Shown in pieces: positions 1-11,063 of a stretch of 64,000 bases of DNA (position 1 is the stretch's first letter; each line of letters starts with the position of its first letter). This stretch comes from Isoetes taiwanensis (lineage: Eukaryota; Streptophyta; Lycopodiopsida; Isoetales; Isoetaceae). The position numbers were made by a program, and so were the translations under genes. The stretch lies in the NCBI GenBank assembly GCA_021234155.1, contig JAJEKV010000102.1, forward strand, positions 3,490,449-3,554,448, read 5' to 3'. Below the pieces are notes generated by a model. The model was given only the letters and a program-made list of their open reading frames with translations, was not told the origin of the DNA and did not search any database.

Positions 1-215
1 GAGGATCCTTGTGATAACGTTTGAAATCTCGAGGAATCTTTGTAGAATCCTAAGAATCTAAGGGAATCTTAGGGAATCTTTTACACTAAGTGTGTTTTTC
101 TAGGGGAATTTTGATAGAACCTAAAGGAATCTAAGAGAATTTATATAGAATCTTAAGAAATGTAGAGAAAATTTGGGATAATCTTTGAGAATATAGGGGA
201 ATCTTAAGAGAATCT
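1..215. repeat. Degenerate GAATCT-rich repeat array
   Basis: Short runs such as GGGAATCTT and AAGAGAATCT recur every 10-20 bases. The same vocabulary appears at 7085-7345 and in both arms of the foldback elements at 32.2-37.4 kb, so this is probably the edge of a related element cut by the window start. No coding capacity is seen. Confidence 0.6.
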
Positions 216-237
216 TAAGTTTGGATGGCTCAAAATT

Positions 238-540
238 TGTGTACTCCCTTATAGTACACTCACTTGTATATATATACAATTATATGGAGGTCTACCAACA
301 TGGTGTAGAGATTGATCTCGGCCGTCCATCTCTGAGATGAGATGGACGGCCCAAAAGGTGACACGTCGTAACACCCCAAGCAACCCCCCTTATTTGGGGC
401 TTTTCATCTGGGCCCTTGAAATTGGGGCATTTCATCTGGATCGTCGATTTAAGCAGACCCCTTCTTTTGGGGCTTTTAATCTTGGCCCTTGAAATTGTGT
501 TATTTTATTGGACTATGAAGTTGTGATTCCGTCGCATCCC
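238..540 (+). repeat. Repeat family R1, copy 1, with GCCGTCCATCTC hairpin
   Basis: It begins with CCCTTATAGTACACTCACTTG and a short TATATATA tract, followed by a hairpin at about 321-350 whose arms are GCCGTCCATCTC and GAGATGGACGGC. A run of GGGGCTTTTAATCT/CCCTTGAAATTG sub-repeats follows. Two further copies lie at 8104-8330 and 8555-8745. The opening bases also match the outer edge of the foldback element at 32085, which suggests related non-autonomous elements. No TSD could be fixed by eye. Confidence 0.65.
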
Positions 541-2099
541 CCATTTCAGCCTTGCCGCCATTGCCGGACGTTGCACAAACGAACACAAGCCCAGTATTTG
601 GACTTTTATTTGTGGGGCAAAGGCGGCCGGTTACTCTGTTTGTAGCAGCCCCTATGGTAGCATTGCAAATGGAAGAACAGAAAATGAAAAAATAGGTTTG
701 TGAAAAACCTTTCGAATCTGTCTTATGCAGCCGGAAATCTGCTCCAGAGGTACTCCGAAGTTTCAGACTTTAATTTGAGCTTTAGGATCACAAAGTTTCA
801 GCTGGAAAAATGTCTTTGCCGCTGCAGCAAAATGATCACAAGGTATGTGTTGTTCTTTGCTTGCCGTAGCTTGCTTGTTTGTTTAATTTTAAATAATATG
901 TCGGGGATGGGAGGGAATGGCGGACATTTTGCTGGATTCTGATCATTCATGAGCTGGTTTGTTTATTCATCGGAACTTTAACATTCTAAAAAAATGTTCT
1001 CTATTGTAAGTTTTGATTATTTCCTTGTGCACGAAAGTCTTCAATTCTTATTCTTCTTCAATATAGGAATTCCGTCCAATTTGCGAGGCATTTAAAAACA
1101 AATTTCAGAGTTTTTGTATCTAGTCAATGGCATATATCTAGTTTTGCTGCCGTTGGAGGATTCAAATCCCAGCTTTATGTGCCAAAGAACTAGCTTCCTT
1201 CCTCCGTTTCATATTATTTACTAATCAGCTCGTATGCATATGATACTTCCTCTGAAAATACATTCCCTTTGAAGATTTGAAAACATTATTTCTTGGCAAC
1301 TGAATCGTCTTGTTTTTGTTTTCTCCGTCAGGGTTCTATCGTAATCACCAAAACCGGCTTTGATTTTGCAAGCAGAGAAGAATAAAACGTTTAAGATATT
1401 GCTCGTATTTACTTTTGTGCGAAGGATGGATTAGTCGACCGTAGATAATCACTGACTTGTGTCTGTGCTTGCTGGGCATTTATTTGGTGCTAGAGAAAAA
1501 CAAGAGAGCTGGATGTGTATTGTTTTAGAAATATGCTGACCGTATCAAAACGACAACTAATATCCTGTGTAGATTCTTACTACTCTAATGCAGGTGGCAA
1601 TTTACATTTGGATGCGAGACAACTATAATGGTTCATCCATTCATGGTGGCAAATAGTGGTGATGTGCTTGCTGGCCCAGCTATCCTCGATGCATTACGGT
1701 ATGTGTGTTTGAGTTTCTAACTAAGAAGTCGATGTCATTTTTGCCACTTCTACTTTACTCTTCCTTTTCTTTCTAAAAGTATGCCAAATTCAGTACCCAA
1801 TTCATTATGGGTTATTATAAATCTGGAAAACTTCAAGTTATGTCAAGAATAGTACATTGCAATAAGCTAAGTTGTTGGATAATGTTATGTCATTAGATGT
1901 TGTAAATTTGAAAACTTTTGAGTTATGGCAAGCCATAGCACATTACAATAAGCTAGTCTCTAGTCTTGCTAGAATATAATGTTATTCAAGTCCTAGCTCC
2001 TCATTCTCGATGCCAAGTTCTACACTTGTTTGATACAGGTTGAATTTTCTGTGGTGCAATCAATTTGTAAGGTTAGGATTGGATTTTGTTACTTGCTTG
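541..2099. other. Gene-poor stretch with one exon-like segment
   Basis: AT-rich sequence with no recognisable protein. One exon-like block lies at about 1595-1699: it follows CTAATGCAG, stays open in one frame (it includes MVHPFMVANSGDVLAGPAIL) and ends at a GTATGTG donor-like site. I do not recognise the peptide and chance is a fair explanation. The ORF starting at 700 has no family signature. Confidence 0.25.
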
Positions 2100-2705
2100 G
2101 CCCATCACCAGGTAAATTAATCGTTTTGTCTTCTGTCATAATTTTAGGCCAATCTATAATGCCAGCATAGTCTTCAATACAAAACCAAGATGCAATACAG
2201 CTGGTCTTTTTGTGCCGTTGCTTGCATTCATGAGTTCAAAGTGTCCATTTCCAAAAGACAGATATATTTAAGGATCTATACAAGACTAAGTGGAGTCTTA
2301 AATATCTTGGCGACACATAACTGTTATTTTCATGCTTTCAAGTGTTTGGTCTTTACCATGATGAAAATGGATGTCATTCATCAATTCCAAATGGCCGTTT
2401 TTTATACTGCTGAAGATGCTAAAGGTGCATTGATTTGGCTCATAGATTGCAAATCTTTCAAAATTGTTTTTTTTTTACATCTATATGTAAGGCATGTAAT
2501 TTTTATTATCTTATGCTAAGTTTGTTGAATTACCTATTTTTATAGGGATCTGCCACTGCAAGAACTGCCTTCTCTGGAATCTAGTCCTGCTGTTGTTGCA
2601 TTAACTAGCCCATCCCCAGGTAAATTAATTGTTTTATCTTCTGTCATAATTTTAGGCTAATCTATAATGCCAGCATAGTCTTCAGGACAAAACCAAGATC
2701 CCTAG
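2100..2705 (+). repeat. Direct duplication of ~90 bp, ~510 bp apart
   Basis: The block starting CCCATCACCAGGTAAATTAA at about 2103 and ending AAAACCAAGAT near 2190 reappears from about 2612 to 2700 with a few substitutions. Both copies contain AG|GTAAAT-like donor and TTTTAGG acceptor-like strings. The ORF at 2190-2519 lies between the copies and shows no known domain. Confidence 0.6.
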
Positions 2706-2994
2706 CTCTCGTCATGCAGGGCTTATATAATAGTATCAGGAAAAAAGAAAAGAACAGGCTGACGGAAAGGCCATGCACAACATCGTGAACACCTGACAGT
2801 TATTGCATGGTACACAATGCTACAGCAGTTGTTATACTTGCAGACATTGACAATAAAATGACCTTTCCGGAATGGTCAAGAAATGTTGTAAGATGCTTCG
2901 CATATTAGCTTGCGCTTCTGCTAATACACCTGCCAGTACATGGGAACAAGTTAAAAGAATTAAATAAATAGCTAATGCGTCGGAAAGACCGTTG

Positions 2995-4025
2995 GAAGGT
3001 CTACAATTGATGCTAGGCATCCATTCTCCGAATTCCTAGCATAAATGTGTCAAACACATTGCGAAATCAAGGAATGTCCTTGCTGCCATAGTTTTACAGT
3101 CGAGTAGAAATATGGCCATAACTCTTAGAACTAACCTCTGTTTTTTGCACAAGAACGTCCATTGGAAAGATCACGGAAGGTCTACATTTAATGCTAGGTG
3201 TCCATTTTTCAAATTCCTAGCATAAACGGGCCAAAACAGTGCCAAATCAAGCAATGTCTTAGCTGCCACAATTTTATACTCATCCGAAACATGGCCATAA
3301 CTCCCAAAACAAAGCTTTGTTTCCTGCGCAAGAACATCCGGCCGGAAAGGTTGCTGGAAGGTCAACAATTGATGCTAGGTGTCCATTCTCTGAATTCCTA
3401 GCATAAATGTGTTAACATTGCCAAATGAGGGAATGTCCTTGCTGCCACAGTTTTACAGTCGAGTAGAAATATGGACATAACTCTTAGAACTAACCTCTAT
3501 TTTTTGCGCAAGAATGTCCATTGGAAAGATCACTGGAAGGTCTACAATTGATGCTGGGCGTCCATTTTCTAAATTCTTAGTATAAATGGGCCAAAACAGT
3601 GTCAAATCAAGCAATGTCTTTGCTGCCACAATTTTATACTCATCTAGAAACATGGCCATAACTCCCAAAACAAAGCTTTGTTTCCTGTGCAAGACCATCT
3701 GTTGGAAAGCTCGGTGGAAGGTCTACAATTGATGGCAGGTGTCCATTCTCTGAATTCTTAGCATAAATGTGTCAACAACATTGCCAAATGAGGGAATGTT
3801 CCTGCTGCTACAGTTTTACAGTCGAGTAGAAATATGACCATAACTCTTAGAACTAATCTATGTTTTTTGCGCAAAAACGTCCATTGGAAAGATCACATTC
3901 AGGTAGAAATATGGCCATATCTTCTAAAAGAAAGTTTTATTCTCTGTGCAAGAACATGTATCGGAAAGATCATTGAAAGGTCCATAAATGATGCTAGGCG
4001 ACCATTTTCCAAATGCTTAGCATAA
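2995..4025 (+). repeat. ~180 bp satellite with alternating A/B monomers
   Basis: The landmark GATGCTAGGCATCCATTCTC recurs in variant form at about 3009, 3190, 3371, 3550 and 3731, a spacing of 179-181 bp, then at 3990 after a shortened unit. Two monomer types alternate: A has ACTCTTAGAACTAACCTCT and B has ACTCCCAAAACAAAGCTTTG, giving a ~361 bp dimer. Small ORFs at 3171-3368, 3198-3401, 3453-3698 and 3834-4025 lie wholly inside the monomers and are best read as satellite by-products. Confidence 0.85.
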
Positions 4026-7000
4026 ATATGAAGGATAATGAGAACTTCTATGAAGCGCACGCATGTTCAAAATTGAAGCATCTATGGAGGCTGCTTCAGG
4101 GGTCTATCTAACGGATGGTTGCTTGCTTATTAAGGCAACTAGGTAGCTTATTAAGGCGGGCCATCTGGCATGTAGTGCCTTGCAAATTATTTGTGGATAT
4201 AAGCTGAAACATATTCTAGTTTACATGCTCATATTATCAGCCATGAATTTGGTAGTGTTCTTACTGCTTAGTGCCTTAGTTCAGTGAGAATGGGCATTTT
4301 GCTCAATACATGCAAACTACATGGGCTTATGATTCATGGATTTGTACTTTGATTCATTGGGAGCACGCATCTTGCTCAATGCATGCAAAATACAGGCAAG
4401 ATTCTATATGCCATGAAGTAAGCCTGGCATGTGATTTACAATTAGATAGGTTGAGTAGATGCTTGTGTGCTCGTTGCACATGGTAAAAGATGTCTTTAAT
4501 CTAGATATGTTTGATTCTAAAATGCAGATTGACAGGGGTCTGCAGGTGCTATATTATACCACACTAGAGGGCTCGTGTTCCATGTGTTCTTGGGATTACC
4601 TTCTTAGAGTGTCAGGACCTTCTATTGTTTTTACACTTGAGTTATAGGCCTGATGTAGTTTCATATGATTTAAATTGCTACCATCTTTACAATTATTGTA
4701 TTTTTTAAAACATCATGTTTTATGCAATTTCATTTTTTTTTGCCATGTGCAGATTCTTTCATTCTTTTTGCCACATGTTCAGATTCTTTATTTGGTGGCG
4801 AAGGCAAACCCTACAGGAAATTACCATGCTATTACTTCATATGCCTTTCATTATCTAGGATTATGGTAAACGAGTGGTTGAAACATAGAAACCGTATTTG
4901 CAATTGCTGATTGTGCTAGCTATTTGAACGGCACTAGGAAAATTTTTCTGCCAGCATTACTCCAGGTAATTTTCGACTTTGTGTAAAGTTGTTCTTTGTT
5001 GTTTCCTACTTATAAAAGCTGATCATGCAGAGGTTGTAGAGAAGGAGAAAAAATCGGGGGCAAATAAGGGGCCAACTTTTGCGTACATGCTCTTGGTTAG
5101 CATGGTCAATGTAGGCCGTTATAAGGCGTTAATGGATATTCATGATGGCAAGGTATCTTCTTCTCTGCTCTTATCTTCTAGGCGTGGCTTGGCATCTCAT
5201 AGAGCTCTCAGCACCAAGCTGTCATTGCGTGCTTCACTTCTTCAACGTGCTGCTAGGTTATCCAATGCGCATTTTATTTATTGGTCCATGCAAAGGATCA
5301 CATGGTTAACAAGTGGGTTTTGTGATTATTCACCATTTTCAGATTGTAGAATCAGGTTGAATACCTGGAATCATTTTGCTGGAAGCATCATCGAGCAATT
5401 CATTCAAGAAACAAGCCTCGATTCAAATCTAAGATGCATTTGTTTCGAAGAACTCTACTGATGCATAGAATTGGAAGTCAATGCAATGTTGCACTGCACT
5501 TGCTGCAAGTGGAGAAGATGGTTGGATGCGACCAAGTGGTTAGCAGTCAACTTAACAAAAGAGACCTTAATTTACAACCAATACTAACTTATTGTTTTAC
5601 AGGGTAATTCGAAACCAAGAAGGTCAGCCTTTGCTGAGCTCTTGCAGATTTTGTTCATTCCAGAGTTACAATGATGCAAGGTACGTATTTACGTTCTTAT
5701 CTGCTATCATAAAAACTCATTGATAGGCCGATGAAAATCGTGGTGTATGGGCTTACAAATTTTGAAATAATTGACGCATAAACTATCTCAAATCTGCAGC
5801 TTCTAAAATTCCACTTGCTTTTGTTGTGACAGAACATGGAGTGAATGACAAACACTTACATGGACTTGCAGTGCACTTCTTGGGATAGGGTTGTGTCCAG
5901 CATCAGGTCGTACATCAGGTCGTACAGTGTATACTATCCGCCAATATTAAGAACTCTTGCTTGAAAGTGGAGAAACATTCACACAAGCAAATAAAGAATC
6001 GATCATACATGTTGAATGATGAAGTAGTGAGGTTCTATGATAGATTTCACAAAATGCAATGTTGCTTGCACTGGCCATATAAGTTTTTGAAGGTAAAATA
6101 ATCCATTGCATTGATTAACATGATTACTCCAACTGCAATTGCGATAATCCCCTGCTCCAAGTTTTACTGATTTATAGTCATGCTCATTCTCTAATGTAGT
6201 GACTATCACGCCTAGTATGACTTATTTTGCCTCTGTATTGTTTCATGTTGCCATGGTCTTTGATAGAAGCTTGACCATATAAGAATTCCAACGTCTGAGC
6301 TGACACACATTGGCATCATATTATCCATTCTCCACTTTTAATCAATCAAATAATCTTGCACATAGCTGCTATTTGAAGACAGCCTTGCCCCCCATTACAA
6401 TAAAATTGAATATTGCCCAACTATTCTAATTGCAAATTTTGCTGCACTTTTTACAAGTTCAACCTTATATCTAGCTGCAATGAGTCTAGATGATCAATAG
6501 GGAAAACTTAATTCACACCTAAATATGTTATTCATATCAAAAGATAAAAGGTTGAACTTCAGTTACAACCATATGCTATAGCACACACATGGGTATGTTC
6601 TTATGCACAAACCATTTACAAAACACGCCCAACTACATAGAAAATGTCTCGTGCTCACACAAAATTGCTAATGTTCGATATCACCAACAAATTTTCTAAG
6701 GTTCTCGAGTCATCTCCTCTAAGAATCAATGAGCTCTTAATAGTCATGATCAACCCGAGCTTTAGATGCCTCCATACCATGCACAGATTCTAAACAATGC
6801 AAACATATTTGCATTATTGATTTGGTTCATAAATTAAACCTATAGACTTTAACTCTGCTACTTCAAAAAGTTGGTTAATGGTCAATTATTGGTCAATCAG
6901 CATGAATGAGCATCTCAAATCATTGACCATAAATAAACACCTCAAGTCCTATAATCTTAACGTTCACCAGATACTTTAGAATGTCTTGCAGATTATTAGA

Positions 7001-7084
7001 GGCACTCAATTAGAAAAATTACAAATAGCAACTTGCACCGTAGGCAAACCCTACCACTCACCTGCCCTATCTACTTAATATCTT
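4026..7084. other. No recognisable gene; one exon-like block
   Basis: AT-rich sequence without homology that I can recognise. The block at about 5032-5154 is preceded by GATCATGCAG and followed by a GTATCTTC donor-like site, and is open for about 40 residues (it includes GPTFAYMLLVSMVNVGRYK). The ORF at 4979-5461 covers it but runs through likely non-coding sequence. No function is proposed. Confidence 0.25.
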
Positions 7085-7345
7085 GGAGACTTTAGGGGCG
7101 TCTAAGGGAATCTTCATAAATTTCTTAGAGAATCTAGGGGCCTCTTTATAGAATCCAAGGGAATCTCATAAAATCTAAGAGAATTTAAGGGCATCTTCAC
7201 ACAATCTTTGAGAATCTAGAAGAACCTTGATGGAATCTTAGAAAATCTAGAGTAATCTTCATATAATCCAAGGGAACCTCATAAAATCTAAGAGAAACTA
7301 TGAGAATCTACATGAATTTTCATAAAATATTAAAAAACCTATGGC
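7085..7345. repeat. Second GAATCT-rich repeat array
   Basis: Repeated GAATCTAAGGG, AATCTAAGAG and GGGAATCTCAT strings match the style of 1-215 and of the foldback arms near 33.9 and 36.8 kb. It is probably a fragment of a foldback-type arm. Confidence 0.55.
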
Positions 7346-8103
7346 AGTCTACATAGAATTTAAAGGAATCCTACCATTAAAAACCTTGCTACTCACGTGC
7401 CGCCCTTTGCACCACCCCAACGATCAAAACCTTGCTACTCTATTGCCCTCCCTTGCGCCTGGCCCCCTTTCCATCTTAGAAGTCGACCTTGCACGGTAGA
7501 AATGACGTAGTCCTAACATTAAAAACCCCGCTACTCACCTCCCCTACTTTGTGCCTGCCCCAACGGTTTGGGTTTGTCGATTGCTTGCCATAGCTCCAAC
7601 GGCATACCGCATAGCTAGAGGAGGTCGTCCATTTTGTATTGTTAAGGCTTCTCACCTTTTCACCACCAACAGTCACGTGAGCACATAGTCAAAGAAGTTA
7701 TCTGGCACGATACTCACCAAGTTGTCAAATTATTCTGCACATTATACATTTATTGGGGATCCTTAGCTTCTAATTGAAGAAATTGGGCTTCCCATTGAGA
7801 TAATTGGGAATATAACAATCCTTGAACGAGTTAATATTCACAATTTGAGTAGCTTTCAAGTGTGTGCAAATGCATTTCCTGTAGATTGTTCAACAAATGC
7901 TACTTGTTAGAAGAGACATTGAATTCAACTTATCTGAGCCATTGAAAATAGGGAACATCCTTCACCAGGAATCGATGCCCGGCGAATAAAAACAATTAAG
8001 ATGATTTTCATGCCAATAATAACTACATTCTCAGATTTATATGCTTTTCTATTTCGCTGCGATTGCAGCTTTGACTTTGACTTCTTAGCAAGCGACCAAT
8101 TGC
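7346..8103. other. No recognisable gene
   Basis: A ~60 bp phrase built on AAAACCTTGCTACTCACGTG and a CCC-rich tail appears two to three times between 7375 and 7560 in variant form. The minus ORF at 7476-7676 lies in it and has no family signature. Confidence 0.3.
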
Positions 8104-8330
8104 TTGATACACACCCTTATAGTACAAATACTTGTATATATATACAATTATATTAGGTCTACCAACATGGTGTAGAGATTGATCTCGGCCGTCCATCTCT
8201 GAGATGGACGGCCCAGACGGTGCCACCTCGTAACACCCCAAGCACCCCCCCTTATTTGGGGCTTTTAATCTGGGCCCTTGAAATTGGGGCATTTTATCTA
8301 GACCGTCGATGAAAATTATTTGGGGCTTTT
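8104..8330 (+). repeat. Repeat family R1, copy 2
   Basis: Starts CCCTTATAGTACAAATACTTG and TATATATACAATTATATT. It carries a near-perfect hairpin at 8187-8213 (GGCCGTCCATCT, 3 nt loop, AGATGGACGGCC), then the same GGGGCTTTTAATCTGGGCCC tail as copy 1. Confidence 0.7.
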
Positions 8331-8554
8331 CATATGGGCCGTCGGATTAAAAGGGAAGGTCAAATCTTGGCCGTCAATTTTGGATTGGAAGTTGCAGGGA
8401 AGGTGATAGAATTGGGGCTTTTAATCCAGATCATTGGAATTGGGGCTTCTAATCTCTTCCCTTGATTTAAAAGTCAAGGAAATTTAATGGGCAAAGAAAT
8501 TTAATGTCCACCTTGATGAGGTGGCAATGCACATTAAATTAAAAATCATCCAAA

Positions 8555-8745
8555 GGATATATACAATTAACATTTGGTAGAGATTGATCACGGCCGTCCA
8601 TCTCTGAGATGGTCTGAGATGGACGGTGCGGACGGTGACACCTCGAATCACCCCAGCAGCCCCCTTTATTTGAGGCTTTTGATATGTGACGTCGGATTTG
8701 AGGAATTAAATTGGGGCTTTTAATATAGACCGTCGAATTTTGCTT
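8555..8745 (+). repeat. Repeat family R1, copy 3 (partial)
   Basis: Contains GATATATACAATTAACATTTG, the GGCCGTCCATCTCTGAGATG hairpin region with a short internal duplication near 8593-8628, and GGGGCTTTTAATATAGACCG. It is shorter and more diverged than the copies at 238 and 8104. Confidence 0.6.
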
Positions 8746-11063
8746 TTCACTTTTATGTTTCTCCCTATTGATTTGACAACGGCGGAACTCCGTGCGAGAA
8801 TGGCTTCTTCGAATTTTGCTCTTCACTTTTACGTGCATTGGGTGGTACTCTCCTGGAGTTTTGGAATGGCGATGGGATTGTGGGCATGGCCTAGGTTTCA
8901 ATCTGAACCCGCAAAGGCGGGGATTTTGTGGAGATCTTGGGCACAAACATTGCCGGTTGATCCTAAAGACAAGCTTCGAGTCCTTTGTTGAGCTCTGATG
9001 TTTGTGCTTGCCTTGTTAGACTCGAGGCTCAAGTAATAACTCGAGAGAGGAGCCAAGAGGGTTAATAACTGAAGTATTAAAGATCTACACTCGGATAAAA
9101 GATCATCGGTGATTACCGTAGGGAATGTGATAAAAAAAAGCCCCATCCTCTGCTCCCCGCCGCCACCGTGATTGTCGATGTTGCTCATAACGTCCGCCAT
9201 TGACAATGGAAATGATGGTATGGGAAACTCAACTTGGTCGGTCCGCCTTTCGATAAGAATATTATCTTCTACCGCCACTAGGGGCGTAAGAATGTCAGAG
9301 ATTTGCGCTTGCGAAGCGAGCTACGATTTTGAGTTGCCTGTTAAGCTTTTGGAGCTTTGAATCAGAGAAGCCGGATGTCATTCACAAATAACCCAATTGG
9401 TAAGCTTCTTTTTCTTATTTATCGATTCAATAGCTACAATAATCCCGTGAATTGATGTGTTTAAAAGGCTGGTTCAGTTTATTCGAAAGTTGCACTTCCC
9501 GGATATTGTGTGTGTCCATATTTCATAGTCATTAGTTACATTGTGTGTAGATTCCATATCCTTTATTGATCCATCAATGGTTCTATGACATGCCCTTGGA
9601 ATTCGAGTTTCCACATTAGTTTGGCATGCAATACTTCAAATCGAATCTGGAAATACAAATCCCATTAGATCAAATCCATGGAGACGGTGCTCCAAATTTA
9701 GGGAAATAGGTGAATGGCTTGCGGATGTTCCCTGTTTGATTTTTGCAGAGGATATGCGGTCTCAACTTTATTATAGCAAGGTCAAATGTTGAAGCCGTGG
9801 CATGCATAAATATTGGCGGTATAAGCAACATGCATATTGCCATCAGCCTTGAATGTTCCTTAAAAGCAAGCAACCCCATAAAAGCAAGTTTCTGTGCAAA
9901 GGCAACAAAATCTGCACACTACATGTTATGCTAGCGTAATTTAAGCCACCACCACTTGGCGCCGATATTATCTATTCTCCGGGAATAAGTGGGTAGACAA
10001 GCAATAACGTGGAACAATTGGCGGGTTGCGGTATCTGCATATCGATAATAAAGATGAAGCTCATATAGTAGAATATCACTAGAGTTCTCGCAGATTTTTC
10101 CATTCTCGTTCATTTGAAGAACAAAGAGTTTGTCTTCTAAATTTTTGTATCCGCACCACATACCCCATGATTTGTAAACCGTTGTGGTAAGCTTCTTTTT
10201 TATTTTATGTATGTTGGCATCTTGAAAGAACTTCGGGGTTTTTGGCATCATTTGTTGTAGAGATCATATACATGGGCGGGGAGGAAGTCTCATGCACGGT
10301 TGTTATCGCTGATTTAGGAAATGCCCATGTTGACTTTTACTTCTGGAGCGGATACACTATAATTGATTATGAGAAGCTCTTAGAGGTAGGAGATCCAACA
10401 TTTTTCTAGTTGCTACAAACAATGAGTCACGACTTATTTCTCCGAACTACACCTCCGTACAACAACTAATCCAAAAGGTGTTGTGTATACACACGAGGTG
10501 CATATCTGAATTTATAATGTCCATCCTATTCGAACAATGCATTGCAAAAGTATAGAGTGGGCTTTTTGTTTTTAATTTTCTTGGTGGTTGAGTCCTTGTG
10601 ATGATTCCATATGATTATAGGTCCGTTTCTTCCTCAAGTTTTTGCAATTGCATCTTTTTTTTCTCCGGTTCCTTTCCGCTTTGTTTGACTGTCATTTTGT
10701 TTTGCGCACAAAGTGGTTGATGAAGAAAGCCGCAAACCGAAAGCTTTGTATGTTCTCCTTTGTCTTTCTTATAATGTACAACTCCAGTTGGTACACCTTT
10801 CTGCCAGACCTGATTTAACAAGTAGTCAATTGCTATGTATGAAGTATACTATTGCTTAGTTTTTTATCTTTGTGTGAATGATTGGAATTCATCCTTGAGA
10901 CAAGGCACTTGCTTCATTGCTTTGTGAAGTGGTTAATCATCTTGAACTTGAAGTCGCATGACGATTTTGGTTTATTATCCGTCAAGCAAAGAGCGGGCAA
11001 ACACGGTTTGTATGCAAGTAATGTTTGATGGCTCTTTGAAGTGAGTCGCCTCCTTTATACAAT
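8746..11063. other. No clear gene; minor minus-strand coding-like pieces
   Basis: Two minus-strand ORFs have coding-like composition: 9931-10251 (includes NSSDILLYELHLYYRYADT) and 10615-10821 (includes QVWQKGVPTGVVHYKKDKG). Both lie downstream of, and on the same strand as, the DUF7869-type gene that ends at 11064, so they could be further decayed parts of it or of another element. I recognise no domain in either. A short plus ORF starts at about 10271 (MGGEEVSCTVVIADLG). Confidence 0.25.

Noticed and set aside
3171-4025. Small ORFs with AAKTLLDLALFWP-type repeats
   Set aside because: They repeat with the ~180 bp satellite unit and have no independent support.
4979-5461. 160-residue ORF as a complete gene
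   Set aside because: Only the inner 123 bp looks exon-like; the rest crosses splice-like sites and no homology is recognised.
8539-9278. ORFs of 126-135 residues on the minus strand
   Set aside because: They overlap R1 repeat copy 3 and adjacent non-coding sequence; composition and lack of motifs do not support a gene.
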